From Epiperipatus broadwayi (taxonomy: Eukaryota; Onychophora; Udeonychophora; Euonychophora; Peripatidae): DNA of 64,000 nucleotides. This document shows, piece by piece, positions 24,766 through 37,345 of the stretch. Each line of letters opens with the position of its first letter. Position 1 is the first letter of the stretch. The stretch spans positions 131,716 through 195,715 of the forward strand of contig JAQFVV010006840.1 in the NCBI GenBank assembly GCA_028023455.1, written 5' to 3'. A model generated the notes under the pieces. It had not been told where the DNA came from, did no database searches, and saw only the letters and a program-made list of their open reading frames with translations. The position numbers and the translations under genes were made by a program.

Positions 24766-27063
24766 AACAAATTGAAATATTTTTACAATGAAAAAATTAG
24801 TATTCAAATTAAATTAAAATTCACATTTCTTCTTTCTAAACACAACATAACATATCCTGATTGCTTTATGTGGAAAGTAAATAAATTTAAATCATTGCAT
24901 ATTATCTTAATAGATCTCACATGTAATTATAGAAAAAAAAAAACTAAAATATAAATTCATTATTTTTTTATAAATAAACTGTTAATTAAGAATAATGCAG
25001 ATATGTCACTGTCAAAGGTAACTAAATGAAACAATCTGGAAACAAATATGAAAATGCTAATGTGTCTGACATTTCAATACTATGTTGTATCATAAAAGTC
25101 AAAATGTACTGTAATTCTGCTGGGGTTTTACCTGGGTGCTCCTTTGAACTTTTTCTTATAGTTTTTTTATTTCAAAAAAATAATTTGTAATATACACATT
25201 TTCTTTGTCCACAGATGATTTTTTTTCTTATTTCTACTTTCTCATATAAATTTATTCACTACACTTTCATCTTTCAAACATTTTGCAATTTTAGCATAAT
25301 CTTTCTTTCTATGAAAATCAAAATACTTTATGGAAATGCTATTACAATGTCACCTGTGAGAAAGAGGTACTTTGAATTTTCCAGTAACACATATAGGTCT
25401 TTGCAATTGATAAATATAATCATGTATACTGTATTTTAAACTTTAGTTACGTTTTGCTTAATATATGGAGCCTCATATTTTTTTAAAATGATCATTGCAT
25501 GTAACAGAAACGGTGGGTTTATTTCCAATAAATAAATTCCAGAAGAGAATCCATCATTGGTGTCAGCTACATCATAAGCTAATTATGTATTTTTTTTTTA
25601 TTTAAAATGTTACAGATATAATACTTAATAATAACATTTTAATTGTGTTAACAAGTGATTTGAGACATATCCAGGCAACAAATAACATTTAACTATTTAG
25701 ATTTGTTTTAAAATAGTTATCTTGTAAAAATATATATCTATAATATTTTAAGTAATTTATTTTAATATTATTATATGTTCTTAATATTTTTAATTGTATA
25801 TATAACATTTTCTATAAAATATATATTTTAAAAAATACACACAAAAATATTACTTTACAGAGAAACTATATATCCTGAAATAATTATACTTCTTTTTGTA
25901 CATTTTTTTGACAGATTGAAATATATATATATACACACATAATTTAAATTAAAATCTCCTAAAACAATATTAAAATGTTATTTTTTCTGTTTAAAGAGTT
26001 ATCTGTACATCTATGTATAAAACTTGCACTTGTCAAAATAATTTATTAGGCAAAAAACTTAAAACATTTTATATCTTCCATGAAGTTGATATATCATTAA
26101 TCTCCACCGGAGTATGTATATTTCACCCAATTTATGCTTCAGATTTTTGTTCCTCAATATTTAAATATAAGGTCACTTTTAAAACTAATTGTTGATTCTT
26201 CATCACCCGTTGATTTTCCAGTGTTTTCCAGTGTCCCATTTAAAACGAACTTTTATTTCTATTCATACATTTTATCTTTAAGAGTATTTTTTACTCTATG
26301 ACCATTAGCTATAATCCTGAGTCATTAACAGACATCAGGACCATAACACTGTAATATGCTCATCCCCAGTCAGTCTCTGAATTTTGCATTTATTGTTAAT
26401 GGCATGGGACTCAAAGCTGAAATTAATTCACTTGTGCATCTAATTACTCTTTACTTTTTTTATATTATTCAAGTTTATAGCCTGAAATTTGAAAAAAATG
26501 TTATGTTTTGAACCCATCCAACTTGCTAACACAATTATATATATATAGTCAAATTAGTTTTTATATATTTTAATGACATTAATTTTATACTTAACTATAG
26601 ATTTTATTTAAATTTAAGCAAGAAAGATAAAATAATAACAAAAGTCTAAGTAATGAATAGACATCAGATTTACTGGTGATATCTTTAGTGTAAAATGAAT
26701 AAAACTGATCTTGGAAGTTTTGAGATAGTTGTGAGATGTGATTTATTTGAAAGTTATTTACAGTCATATTTGGTCAAATAAACTGTCAATATTGAATAGC
26801 AGGCTAGGTTTGTTTCTTCTAATTTCGATTAATTGCTGTCTTGGCATGTGACTTAGCTGAATGTCTTTTCATAAAAATTTCATTTGCACTTATACACCCA
26901 TGTTGGTTGTTTCGCATCAAATATTTATCAACGGTTTCTACAACATTTATTGTCCCACTTGATTTTACTGCTCAAACTTTTTCCCAACTCCCTAGCAATA
27001 AACCATTCGAATATTTTATTTTATTAAATTTATAGTTTGTTTCATTCAAAGTAATCTAGTTTT
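24766..27063. other. AT-rich spacer, no gene recognised
   Basis: Very AT-rich, with only short composition-driven frames on both strands. No known repeat family was recognised. Confidence 0.5.
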
Positions 27064-27077
27064 AACTATATATATAT

Positions 27078-27168
27078 ATTGTTAAGCGTTGGTGGTCGAG
27101 AGGTCAGCAGTTGTCCCGGGTTAGCGGGTTCGCTTTCCAGCCGATGCTATGCCACATGAGAAAAAAAA
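27078..27168 (+). mobile_element. tRNA-derived SINE, family A, with 14-bp TSD
   Basis: GTTAAGCGTTGGTGGTCGAG (box A region), GGGTTAGCGGGTTCGC (box B region), GCCGATGCTATG and an ACATGAGAAAA tail. The flanks AACTATATATATAT at 27064-27077 and 27169-27182 look like a TSD, though the sequence is simple. An internal deletion between boxes makes it shorter than the 30.8 kb copy. Confidence 0.75.
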
Positions 27169-27182
27169 AACTATATATATAT

Positions 27183-30100
27183 TATTAAAATCTTGTTAGT
27201 CTTCAATCTTATGAACATTAAATACGACTGTGTATTGTATTTAGTGTTTATAATGAGTGAATATCACTCAAGTTTTTATTTTGATTGGAAGATATCTTTA
27301 TTATAATATATTAAGTGGAAATATTATAATTATACACAATTGACCCTTCCCCTCATTTTATTTTGATTTATTATACACATTTGGAAAACATTTTTAAAAA
27401 AACCATTAATTTTAATGAAATCTCTGTAAATACTTAATTTACTAATTGAAATTAAAACTAATTTTATTAATCCTCTACTAGATATTAGCAATAAAAGATT
27501 TAATTACACAGAATGTTAAAATATTTTGATTAATCGATATTTACAGTTTATTTTTAATAAAATGTATTCTTTTTCTTTTTTTTCCACTTATTTAGTTAAT
27601 GTAATTGTTTGCAAAGTCAAATCTAAAGCGTTTGAAAAACATCGTACTTAAGGATTCATTTTCTGGCTTCATTCATTGTCTGATTAAAGTGAACAATTTA
27701 TCTTTGTTAGTGATTTAAGAGTTGAAATGCAGTTTTATTTTTATGTCGTCATAGTGGTCGCGTTTTTCGAACTCATTAAAAAAATATGCTATATTATTAT
27801 TTGTTTCTTTTTTTTTTTTCGTGGATTTTTTATTATTATTATTAAATATAGTAAGATCCTTTTTTTTATCAGATGAAGTTTTTTTTTTAATTTCTTTTAC
27901 TATTTATGTTTTATTTATGTGCAGTGAGTTGCGTGGTTTTGTCCAATTGGTAGAATTGCACTCTTTAGAACTCAAGGTCTATGGACTGTAGCCTTTGCTT
28001 CTTTTATTATTTATGTAGTATTTATATTCATAGTCCTGGGTGGTTTGTTGATTATTATGTCCACGGAATTCCTGAGTAATTAATCATTCAATTATTATTT
28101 TACATTGATTTATATTCACTTGAATTCTTAATTTTATTTAAATTTCAGTGAATTTTCCTTTATATATTAAATCATTTTCAAAATGTTTATATATATAATA
28201 TACACTATGTACATAATAAAAATATTTACGGCACTACTTAAAAATAATAAACATTCTTGATACATTTAATGACTTCTCTTATAGTATAAAATAAAACAAT
28301 AAACCAGTATTAACAATATTATTATTACATTTTTCTATGATTTAATTTTAATTCTATAAAAATTTAAATTATACAAAAGTGTAATAATATTTTTCCATAG
28401 TATGTGTTTTTGTTTGACAAAGTGGGATACCCCCTCCTCTCTTCTTTCTGCTTTATTATCTGGCTATAATTATTTGCATAAGTGCACTTTTAATGCCCAG
28501 AATCATAATTATGGCAGTCTTATTTTGTTATGTTGCTGCTTCTTATATAATCTTCCTTTCTTATGATAATTATTCAAATAAGCTGATTTGCATATTGCAT
28601 CTGCAAAGTAACTGAATACTGTTCTCTCTTCTGTTTACGATGCTTTTCCTTCACCTTCCACTTATGGTAGTCCAATGTAGGCATACTAAGTTAATGCTTT
28701 GTGGACTGAAGGTGTGATCATCTTTTTCATAAAAACAAAAAAAATATATCCCACTTTCTCAAGCCTAAGCACATATATACATCATATGATCACCATTTTC
28801 TATATGCTTGCTCGAGAGTTCTGCACATACATACATACCAACATAACGATCTGAAAATTAAAATTGCAAGAATATTATAATACAATAGATTATCAATGCT
28901 TTTCCATGGGTCCAGAAAAAATAAAATGATAAATATATGCAAATGATTTATAAATATATTGTATATGAAAAATACGATTCAGTTGAATGATTATTCATGG
29001 AAATGTGATACACATGAAATAAAAGTTAATCATTAGTTTAGGTACACATAAATATAAAATACATAGTGCAGGTAAAGTCACATCACATGACATTACATTC
29101 TCATAGACATTACATTCTCATGATATTCCATGTTACATGAAATCATACTGTAACAGTTCATAAAAATCTGCACTAAAGTATACACAAATTCTAGCATAAT
29201 AACAATAACTCATTTTTTATTTTATTCCCATTTGCATAATTAACTGCAATTTAATTTTCAGAAATTTATGTACATGTGATTATCATGTTAGAAATCCACC
29301 AGAAGTTTAAGATTTGGAAAACTCTCCAAGACAGATGATACCACCTGTGTCTTAGCATTTGTTTTTATATATACTTAGTTTATTATATAATTGTAAATGA
29401 GGGAATAAATTCAATCTATTAATTATATATATTTGTAGAATAAATTATAAGAATTACCATTTAAATATTTAGAGGATCAAAGCTAAACTTTAGTTTAAAC
29501 AACCTCTAAACACATAAAATGAAAACTCAGTTATAATATTTGTAAATAATAAACAACTAAGATTCTATGATAATTTACACCGCAACAATGAAAATAATGA
29601 GTCAAACAATAATTTATAATTAATGATTTATTTCTCCTTTTTGTCTTGTTTCTTGCTTAAAATGAAAGTCATCAAATTCTGTGATTAATTTTGTTTTTCG
29701 ATTTATTATTTTAATGTTATCTTTTGTAAAAAAATTTAATGACTGAAAATTTCTTTTTTATTCACATTTTTTTATTCTTATTTTCATTTAGCAAATGCAT
29801 GTAATATTTTTATTAAGTGTAAATTCTCTGTTCTTCTTGAATTATATCTCTTTTCTTCATTTAGCTCCTGGATGTAAGCTTCCTAATTTTTTTACAGCCC
29901 ATCCTTCTTGATAATTAAATCAATGGTGCTCTTATATTTTTTTATATTGCATTTCACATATAGTGATATGTCTTTATATCACTCTCTTATCTAATATGAA
30001 TTTATACCTTTTAATAATTATTTTTAATAGTAACAAATCTATATATATATTTTTTTTCAACTTTTAAATATCTGATATAATCAGTGAGTAAAAGCTTGTG

Positions 30101-30299
30101 CAAATGTAGTTTCTCTTTGCACAATATGATGCTAATTTTTTACATCACATAAGTTTTTATTTATTCAAAGTTGATTTTTTTTACTTAATATATATAGATA
30201 TTTAAATGATGTTTATGATAGTGATTAACTTTATTTTATAATTACATTTAGTTTTTGGAACTTTAAAAACACTTACGATAAACAAAAAAAAATATTCAC
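27183..30299. other. AT-rich spacer with minor repeat fragments
   Basis: No gene. A weak tRNA-like relic at about 27935-28085 (TTGGTAGAATTGCACTC) and a short piece of the hammerhead-family left end at about 28785-28830 (CATCATATGATCACCATTTTC) are visible. The rest is unassigned. Confidence 0.45.
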
Positions 30300-30515
30300 A
30301 TAAACCCTCACTGACGAAGGCCACAAGCTAGAAACTTATCTGGGGATATTGGATGAGTAGGCATTAGATAGGGATTTTATGCACAAGCCTTCTGGCATCC
30401 AATGATTACTCTGGTTGGCAGAGGGTGGCACTACTGTATAGAGAGTTTTGCCTTGTTTCAATATCAATTATGTGCTAGTATAAGAGATGGTGATCATGTG
30501 ATATTGATAGATATT
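30300..30515 (+). mobile_element. Hammerhead-bearing retroposon, copy 5, 5'-truncated
   Basis: Begins inside the family just upstream of the ribozyme and runs through TTGGATGAGTAGGC, TTTTATGCACAAGCC, GGCACTACTGTATAGAG, the TTTTGCCTTGTTTCAA end block and GAGATGGTGATCATGTGATAT. Truncation at the ribozyme side fits an RNA-copied element. Confidence 0.8.
30305..30346 (+). ncRNA. Hammerhead ribozyme, near-intact
   Basis: Core CTGACGA (position 7 is variable in hammerheads), stem II GGC/GCT with a G-U, then GAAAC-TT-ATC. The cleavage triplet is ATC, an allowed NUH triplet, but the C15.2-G16.2 pair is lost. Stem I CCCTCA/TGGGGA pairs except for the outermost position. Possibly weak. Confidence 0.6.
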
Positions 30516-30589
30516 TATTTGTATATAGCACAATAGTTATTGTAATATCAAATTATACCTGGGCCATGTAAAGCCTAAGCTTTTTTTTA

Positions 30590-31090
30590 ATAGTCTGCTT
30601 TAAACAAATTTTATTAAAGATTTAATGTAAATTAAACAAAAAATGTTAATATTATATAAATAAATGTAAACATTGTACCCCAGCCTGAAGGCCATTATTT
30701 CGACATCAATTATATGTTAACCAAAACTTAATGTAAATATGGTACTATGACATCTATTTTTTTCTTCACTAAATATCACATTTCAAATATGTACTTATGT
30801 ACTGTTTATGACTTAAATGCTATAATTAGTCAAGCATTGTTGGCCGAGAAGTCAGCACAGCTGCCTTGCAAGCAAGCAATTGGTTGCAGACAGTTGTTGT
30901 GGGTTCATGTCCCGGCTGATGCTATGACATATGGGGGAAAAAAGCTATACTTATTCAGTTCTAGTTTAAAGCACATGTACAGGTTTTTTTCTGAGTGTTT
31001 TTTCATTCAAAAGAATTTTTTAGAATCAAAAAATGTAGCCTGCCATCATTTTTGTAATATTATTTTTTATTGGTTGCTTTAACAGATTAC
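30590..31090 (+). repeat. Dispersed repeat R, copy 2, with SINE insertion
   Basis: Homologous to 17735-18110 on both sides of the SINE at 30825-30943. The join TTAAATGCTATA...GCTATACTTATTCAG corresponds to TTAATACCTATTCAG in the uninterrupted copy. Confidence 0.6.
30825..30943 (+). mobile_element. tRNA-derived SINE, family A, fullest copy
   Basis: GTCAAGCATTGTTGGCCGAG (box A region), AGCTGCCTTGCAAGCAAGC, a box-B-like GGGTTCATGTCCC, GGCTGATGCTATG, and a terminal ATATGGGGGAAAAAA. A short GCTATA repeat at 30819-30824 and 30944-30949 flanks it. It interrupts repeat R. Confidence 0.75.
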
Positions 31091-31434
31091 TTCCTTTGCA
31101 TAAAGTCATTTGTTAAAAAATTATTACAGTTTACTTATTGATAGAACAAATATTTTTTTTGTTGAAAAATACATGTCATTCTTACTTTGGAATAATCCAT
31201 TTTGGAAAATCATTAGATGAAAAAAAGTAGAAAGATTATTGGGTTAAATATTGTTTATTTAATAAAATTTAGTTCTTCCTTACAGAGTGATTTGACCAGG
31301 TTAATAATTAAACGTAATATAAAGGTAAGATTTTATTGTTTTTCATATTAAATCCATTCACTTATGACAAGTCATTGTGAATTTGGCATGTGACAATCTT
31401 ATGAAGAAATATTCATACATTTACCAAACAGTGA

Positions 31435-31675
31435 AAAGTAACTCACTTTTTCTTCAAGCTTATCTACATATAATCCAACTTTTGCTTACCATGCATGGTT
31501 CAATATCTGAGTCTATTATATGCTTGATTTTTTAAACGTTTAAAATTATATGCTTGATTTTTTAAAACATTTAAAAAAATCAAACATATAATAGACTCAA
31601 GCTTTGAATAGTATATGGTAAGCAACAGTTGGCTTACATATAGATATGTTTGAAGAATAAGTGATTCACTTGTTC
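31435..31675. mobile_element. Foldback element F2
   Basis: Arms of about 105 bp (31439-31545 and 31565-31672) pair through CTTCAAGCTTATCTACATAT, GCTTACCAT and GAGTCTATTATATG with their complements. The inner end of the left arm (TTATATGCTTGATTTTTTAAA) is repeated directly at about 31514 and 31547, giving the direct, direct partial, inverted arrangement. Confidence 0.75.
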
Positions 31676-32838
31676 TTTGAAATCTTTGCTTATGAGTGAG
31701 TGTGTGTCAATTTATATTAAAGCAGTACATGTATGAAGATTGGTTTATTTCCAAATATATTCTCTACATATTTTAAACATTTTTAACACTTTTAAAATAT
31801 TTTATTACTCCTAACATACACAACTCCATACTTCATTGAATGATCTGAAGTTTCTGTATTGTTATTCTGATATGTGTCCAATTCTCATATCTATATGTAA
31901 GAATATGTAAAATGAATCTATTAAAAACAATCCAAATTTAGTTCTATGATTAATTTCATTAATTAATAATCTGATCAAAGTGATTTAAATTTGTTAACTT
32001 TTTTCAATTCATTATCACCAATCTTTATTATCTTCTGAAAAAATCCATTGGACATTATTTTAGTGTTTTAGTATTTACCTATAATCTTATGTTCCTCCCA
32101 TTCAACTGATAATTTTTGCAATATTTTCTGAAGCTGTGAAGTATTATTTACAAAGGGAAACAGTTGACTTAAATAATCTCCAAGAATATTAATGTTCTGT
32201 TTTCCACTTTAGTCCATAAAATATGTATTGTAACATTCTTTTCAAAATAAGTCATACATCCTACATCAATAGTAATCTTTTCAGAATTCTGATTGCAAAC
32301 TTGTGGTAACACTACTGGTTTTTCAAAAACATTGTCTTAAATTCACTATTTAGCAGCTATCTTTAGGATTATTTTGCTAGTCTTGTGTTCATTTGATAGC
32401 AAAAAATGAATCTAAAATAATTTTGATTTATTAATTTAAAAAAATTACTACATCAGTATTATACAGAAAATCTATTGCAAAAAAACTGGTCCTGCCTCTG
32501 ATTGACAATTTCTTTATTTTTAGGCCAGGATGTGCTTTCAAGAGGTATTAAGAAGGCTCACACTTTTGTTTAGATTTTGAAAATAAAAAATGTACCTTTT
32601 TTATAGTTTGTTTATATGTTGATGATTATTTATGCAAAATATTAGTGAAATATTTTTTGACAATGTTATTTATGACTAACTCAGATTTTATTTGAAAGTA
32701 TTCACTTTTAGAAGAAAAGTCAAGAGAAACACTAAAACATATTAGTAATATGTTAAAACCAGAATCTGGGATTGACTAAAAAAAAAAAAACCTCAATAAT
32801 CATTATAATCATTATTTTTTATAATTATAAGTGGAATT

Positions 32839-32951
32839 AAACCATTAAACATCACACAATCACCATCTCTTATGCTAGCACACAACTGGCATCCATTTAT
32901 TACTCTTGTTGGCACAGGGTGGCACTACTGTATGGAGAGTTTTGCCTGTTT
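32839..32951 (+). mobile_element. Mini hammerhead-family element with 15-bp TSD
   Basis: Keeps only the family ends: AAACCATTAAACATCACAC, CACCATCTCTTATGCTAGC, then directly the TGGCACTACTGTATGGAGAG block and TTTTGCCTGTTT. The internal part with the ribozyme is deleted. Flanked by ATTATAAGTGGAATT at 32824-32838 and 32952-32966, a perfect 15-bp TSD, which defines both element termini. Confidence 0.85.
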
Positions 32952-33987
32952 ATTATAAGTGGAATTTTAAATTTTAAAACATAACTTTATTGCTTTATCT
33001 AATTTTAAAAGAAATCACTTGTATTTTAAAAATGGTGTTAAAAGATTTTATTTCATTCATATTATTGACAATTTGGATAATCGTGGAATAACAAACAGCT
33101 ATTATTCCGATTACATATTTCAACTTCTTATCAAAAGTTGAAATGCTGTTTAATTCTATGAGTAACATTAATATTCTGGACTGACAAGCTGAAGTGCTAT
33201 GATTATGACCTGGTCCCCCAGCCAAAAACAAAGCTCAGCAATTTATTTATTTAATTATCTAACAGAATGTAACCTTTTTTGTATTAACGTAATTCATAGT
33301 ACATATTTGAAGAAAAGAAGAAAAAATATTGAGTTGAAATATTATTTTAAGAATAATTTCCATTTTTAAATTTATAATTCTAAAATTATAATTTGAAATT
33401 TTTGGGAATGTAATAAAAATAAAGATTAATTTGTTAAAATATAAAATTGGAAATTTAATTCAAATGGCCAGTAGAAGTTATCAAAAAATATAAAACTGTT
33501 GGAAAGCTTAGCTTCTTAATGTCACCATGTAATTTAATTGTTGCTGTTACATTTTCTTCAGAATATGATGATATCGTGGACTGTATTTTATTGGTTCAGT
33601 GCTTTAATCATTGTGAAAATGCCCATACAATTAGATACTTTTCCAAAATCTACAAATCTATAGTATAATGACTAATCATATTTATTGCCCTTTGTAATAA
33701 CCTCTTTCAATATTTGGATATGTTCCATTGTGATAAAACCACTCTAAAACTAAAGCCTGTTCTTTTGATTAAATCCAAAATGTACCCAAATGAAGTTTAT
33801 TTTGTGAAGATTTTGTACAAGATTAGCAGACCATTGATAAGTTTGTAATTTGCAGTATCTTTTTTATCACCTTTTTTTAAATATCAATAATGTTGCATCA
33901 TTGTTTCAGTCATATGATATTTTTTTCTTTCTCATTTACATATTTAGCATATTGTTTGCCAATTTTTTTTCCACCTATTTACTTTTC

Positions 33988-34371
33988 ATAAACAAAGCAA
34001 AACTCTCCATACAGTATTGCCACCCTGTGTTAACCAGAGTAATCAATGAATGCCAGAAGGCTTGTGCATAAAATCCCTATCTAATGCCTACTCATTCAAT
34101 ATCCCCAGACTAATTTCTGGCTTGTGGCCATCATCAGTGAGGAGCTTTAGATCTGAGAGCACTGCACCTAGATCTTAGGATCTAATGCAACCCTCCAGCA
34201 CCCACCTTTTATCTCTACTTAACTACAAAACTATGAGAATGAAATTGAAAACACAAAAATATTTTCAATCTAAGCTCGATAGCTTATATAGTCATATGGA
34301 GAGTTTTGCTTTGTTTATAAACAGTTATGTGCTAGTATAAGATAATGATCATGTGATGCTTAATGGTTTAA
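33988..34371 (-). mobile_element. Hammerhead-bearing retroposon, complete copy with 13-bp TSD
   Basis: Best-defined member, about 384 bp. On the minus strand: TAAACCATTAAGCATCACAT, TACTAGCACATAACTG, an inverted copy of the 3' end (AACAAAGCAAAACTCTCCAT), the internal region, GATCCTAAGATCTAGGTGC, the ribozyme, TTTTATGCACAAGCC, and the 3' end TATGGAGAGTTTTGC. Flanked by CTATTTACTTTTC at 33975-33987 and 34372-34384. It lies in the ancient RTE copy and is therefore younger. Confidence 0.85.
34102..34143 (-). ncRNA. Hammerhead ribozyme, minimal type I
   Basis: On the minus strand: stem I TCCTCA/TGGGGA, core CTGATGA (34131-34137), a four-pair stem II TGGC/GCCA (the copy that replaces the usual A-A mismatch by a U-A pair), then GAAAT-TA-GTC with a U-G in place of C-G in stem III. 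Predicted cleavage follows the C of GTC (34108). All invariant core bases are present. Confidence 0.75.
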
Positions 34372-35329
34372 CTATTTACTTTTCCTGAAGCTTTTCTCTT
34401 CTTCCAATCATATGATATATCTTTCTCATTTAAACATTCAGTATATAGTTTGCCAATTTTTCTCTTTTTTTCACTTGCTTTCTTTAAATTTTTAGTAATA
34501 ATTCTATCATTTCCTGAACCCTTTCTCTTCTTTGAAGATTCAATTACATCTTATTTCTTAATATAGAATGCTTGAAAATTCAGAAAATGAAATAACTATA
34601 GTGGTTCCTTTATTTTTTGATCTTTATGACTATACTCAAAATGCTGTTTTTGTTTTAGTTTTATATTGTTCTCTCTTTCTTTCTTATTACTGAAATAACT
34701 TTTTTTCCAATATCAACATTTTGTTTAATACATTTACTTCATCTTTAGCTCTTTTTATATCAATTTATAGAAGTCCAGATATACATATTTTTTTTAATCG
34801 ATCATTTTTGAATATGTTTCTTTCATATATTGACTTCTTGAAAACTTACTTCGTAATTGGTGCCATTTCTGGACCATCTATTTTTATTGTACTTCTTTGT
34901 AAAGTATCACTTAAATGTCTGTCCAAATTTTAAACAACTAGCAACTCCTTATTTAAATTCATTTAAATGTTTTTAAAGATTATAGATATCAACTGCTAAC
35001 ACTTTTTTATATAGTAATTTTATAGTCTTGCATTAACATGCATCTTACATTTGACAAATCAATAATCACTTCCTGTGTTGAATTTATTAAGAACACAACC
35101 TTCACACACCACTCCTTTTTTTTAATCCTATAAATAAATATACAAAGAAAAATGACCTTCCAAGATGCATTTCATGCTTAACCAGCACTCATCAATTAGT
35201 CCACACTTCCATTTTTCATATACAACAATATTATATGTACAGTATTCGTCAATAGTAAATTGTTACAATTTGATTTAAAAGTGTCAAACTTATTTTATGC
35301 ACAACTTTGACACCATTCTCTCTGGACAA

Positions 35330-35665
35330 ATACTGTAATAATTATCACTAACCATTTATTTAAGTAGAGATTATCTGTAGCCCAGATATAAACTTTGAAC
35401 CTCAGTTAAAGATTAATAATCTGATTTTTTTTAAATTTAAACACACACACACACACATGAAGAAAAATGTGAATAACTCTATACACATTGTTTACATTTT
35501 TAAAAAAAGTCAGATACAGTATATTAATCTTTAACTGAAGTTTAAAATTTATATCTGGATTAGAGATAATCTCTAGTCGAATAAATGATTAGTGGTGATC
35601 ATTATGCAGTATTAAAAGTGTCACAGATGTGTGTGGAATAAGATTGACATCAAAATATTACAATC
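35330..35665. mobile_element. Foldback element F3
   Basis: Arms pair through ACCTCAGTTAAAGATTAATA against TATTAATCTTTAACTG, AGATATAAACTTTGAAC, and AGAGATTATCT. The loop holds a short (AC)n and AT-rich sequence. A fragment of the same arm recurs at 51540-51600 (CAGATATAAACTTTGATCCT). It sits at the junction of the endonuclease block of the ancient RTE, so it inserted there. Confidence 0.7.
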
Positions 35666-36289
35666 TGTTATAAACACTGTAATCTTAAAATATATATTTT
35701 CTTTTAGTCCAATATAATCCAATTCTGTTGAATCTTTATTTTAGTGCTTTTATCTCCAAATATGGGTAACAATTTTTTGAAAAAAATAATGTATCCTATA
35801 TAATATTCATTTCTTGCAAATTTCACAAATTTTGGTTTTTTTGCATTTCTGTGACCATATACAAATTTAATATCAGTAATTTCATTTTTACCAATTCTTA
35901 CATTAAAGCTTGTCATGTCAATTTTAAAATATTATGTTCTGCAATCAAGGGTATTTTGTTCATGTATGTAATAACAGCTAATGATTCATTTCAATTAGAT
36001 CTTGATGGAGCACAAACTTTAATTATCTGCATTTGGTATCTCTTTTTAATATGAAATGACTAATTTAGTCACATTGTTATCAAACTGCATAATATTGTAC
36101 TTACGCTTAGTTATTTATAATAAATCCCATTGCATTTGTACTTCCAATATTTGTATCTTTGCTAACAATGTACATGTATATGTTTCAATTCAGTTGTCTC
36201 TTCAATATTTTAACTTCGTAAAGTACAACCATGTTCTATTTGATAGTAGACAATTCTTTATCCAGTTTATATAATCTTCTTTCTCTTAA

Positions 36290-37345
36290 AAATGATCTGT
36301 AACTATAGGTAGATAAATAAACATTATCATCAAAGACAACCTGAATTTTCAATTAGGAAATTTTTGGTACCTTCTGCTTCTAACTAACTCATGTCTTGAT
36401 TGATAACTTTACAGCCTTTAAAGAATGGGGCCATAATCTATTTCTTCTGCTCATGATTACAATTTGGTAAAATAAGAGATCATTCATATATATATATATA
36501 TATATATATTCCTCCTACCTTCAAAAAATTTCAATTGATGATTCAGTTAAGAATTATCAGGCATATGAAAAGATATACCATGGTTTAAACTCAGAAGTAA
36601 AAAAAGCCAAAAAATGACAATATTGTTTGAGTCACATTTGTGAGCAGTTCATCTACAGTCATTTATCATATGAATAATCACATAATAATAACTGCCAGAA
36701 CATATGAGATGGGTATTAAAATTCTACCATGCTTATTTTGTTGAAGTTCTAACCCAATATTAGTACATATGGGTTAAAATTAATTTAAATTTATCAAATG
36801 CCTAAGAGAAGCATTGGTCTACTCCATTGCTTTGCTCTTCAGCATAAGCCTTGCAAAATTTCCATTATTATAAAGATCCGTTTATTGAAATATGATCACA
36901 AATATACTTTATTTAGAGCTTCTGTGCCATATGGAAAGAAATGCTGGAGGAAATATTATCATTTATAACTAAGAAATGATAACTGATCATAGAGATAAAG
37001 GCAAGTATAAAAATTTAGAAAAGACAAACATTCTTATAATTAAAGATAGAAAAAGAACTGTGGATAGTTTGTGATAACATAGAAAAGTTAGCTATTTTTT
37101 AAATTTAATTCTTTCACTGAACTGTTTTATTTGACTTTCAATCTTTATTGGAAAAGTTTATTAAGAGAGTCACATTACACAACAAGAGAAGATAACAGAA
37201 CCACAATTTTTGAGATGTTTAGAAAATCTAATCAACATCGTTTTAAATCCCAAATACTCATGGCTTTAAGTATTTCTGATAAAAATATAGTTAACTTCAT
37301 TTTTAAATGTCTGTTTTTAGTTTGTATTCCTATAGTTAATATATT
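36290..37345. other. AT-rich spacer with short (TA)n
   Basis: No gene. A (TA)n tract of about 25 bp lies at 36486-36510. The open frame beginning at 37131 lacks any recognisable motif and overlaps foldback sequence. Confidence 0.45.

Larger units (their letters stand above)
31790..36290 (-). mobile_element. Ancient near-full-length RTE copy with nested insertions
   Basis: Minus-strand blocks align in order with the RTE copies at 7.8 and 52.0 kb: C-terminal/RT 31800-32250, RT core 33480-33975, RT N-terminal part 34385 to about 34900, and endonuclease 35690-36270. The endonuclease relic reads FNVRIGKNEITD and QNWIILDY, matching FNARIGKQMKDE and QNWIIF. Sequence between the blocks is later insertion: 32250-33480 (mixed, including a mini hammerhead-family element), 33988-34371 and 35330-35665. 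Far more diverged than the other two copies. Confidence 0.7.

Noticed and set aside
30905-30940. Hammerhead-like CTGATGC...GAAA in the SINE family A tail
   Set aside because: The second G-A of the core is missing and no stem pairing surrounds it.
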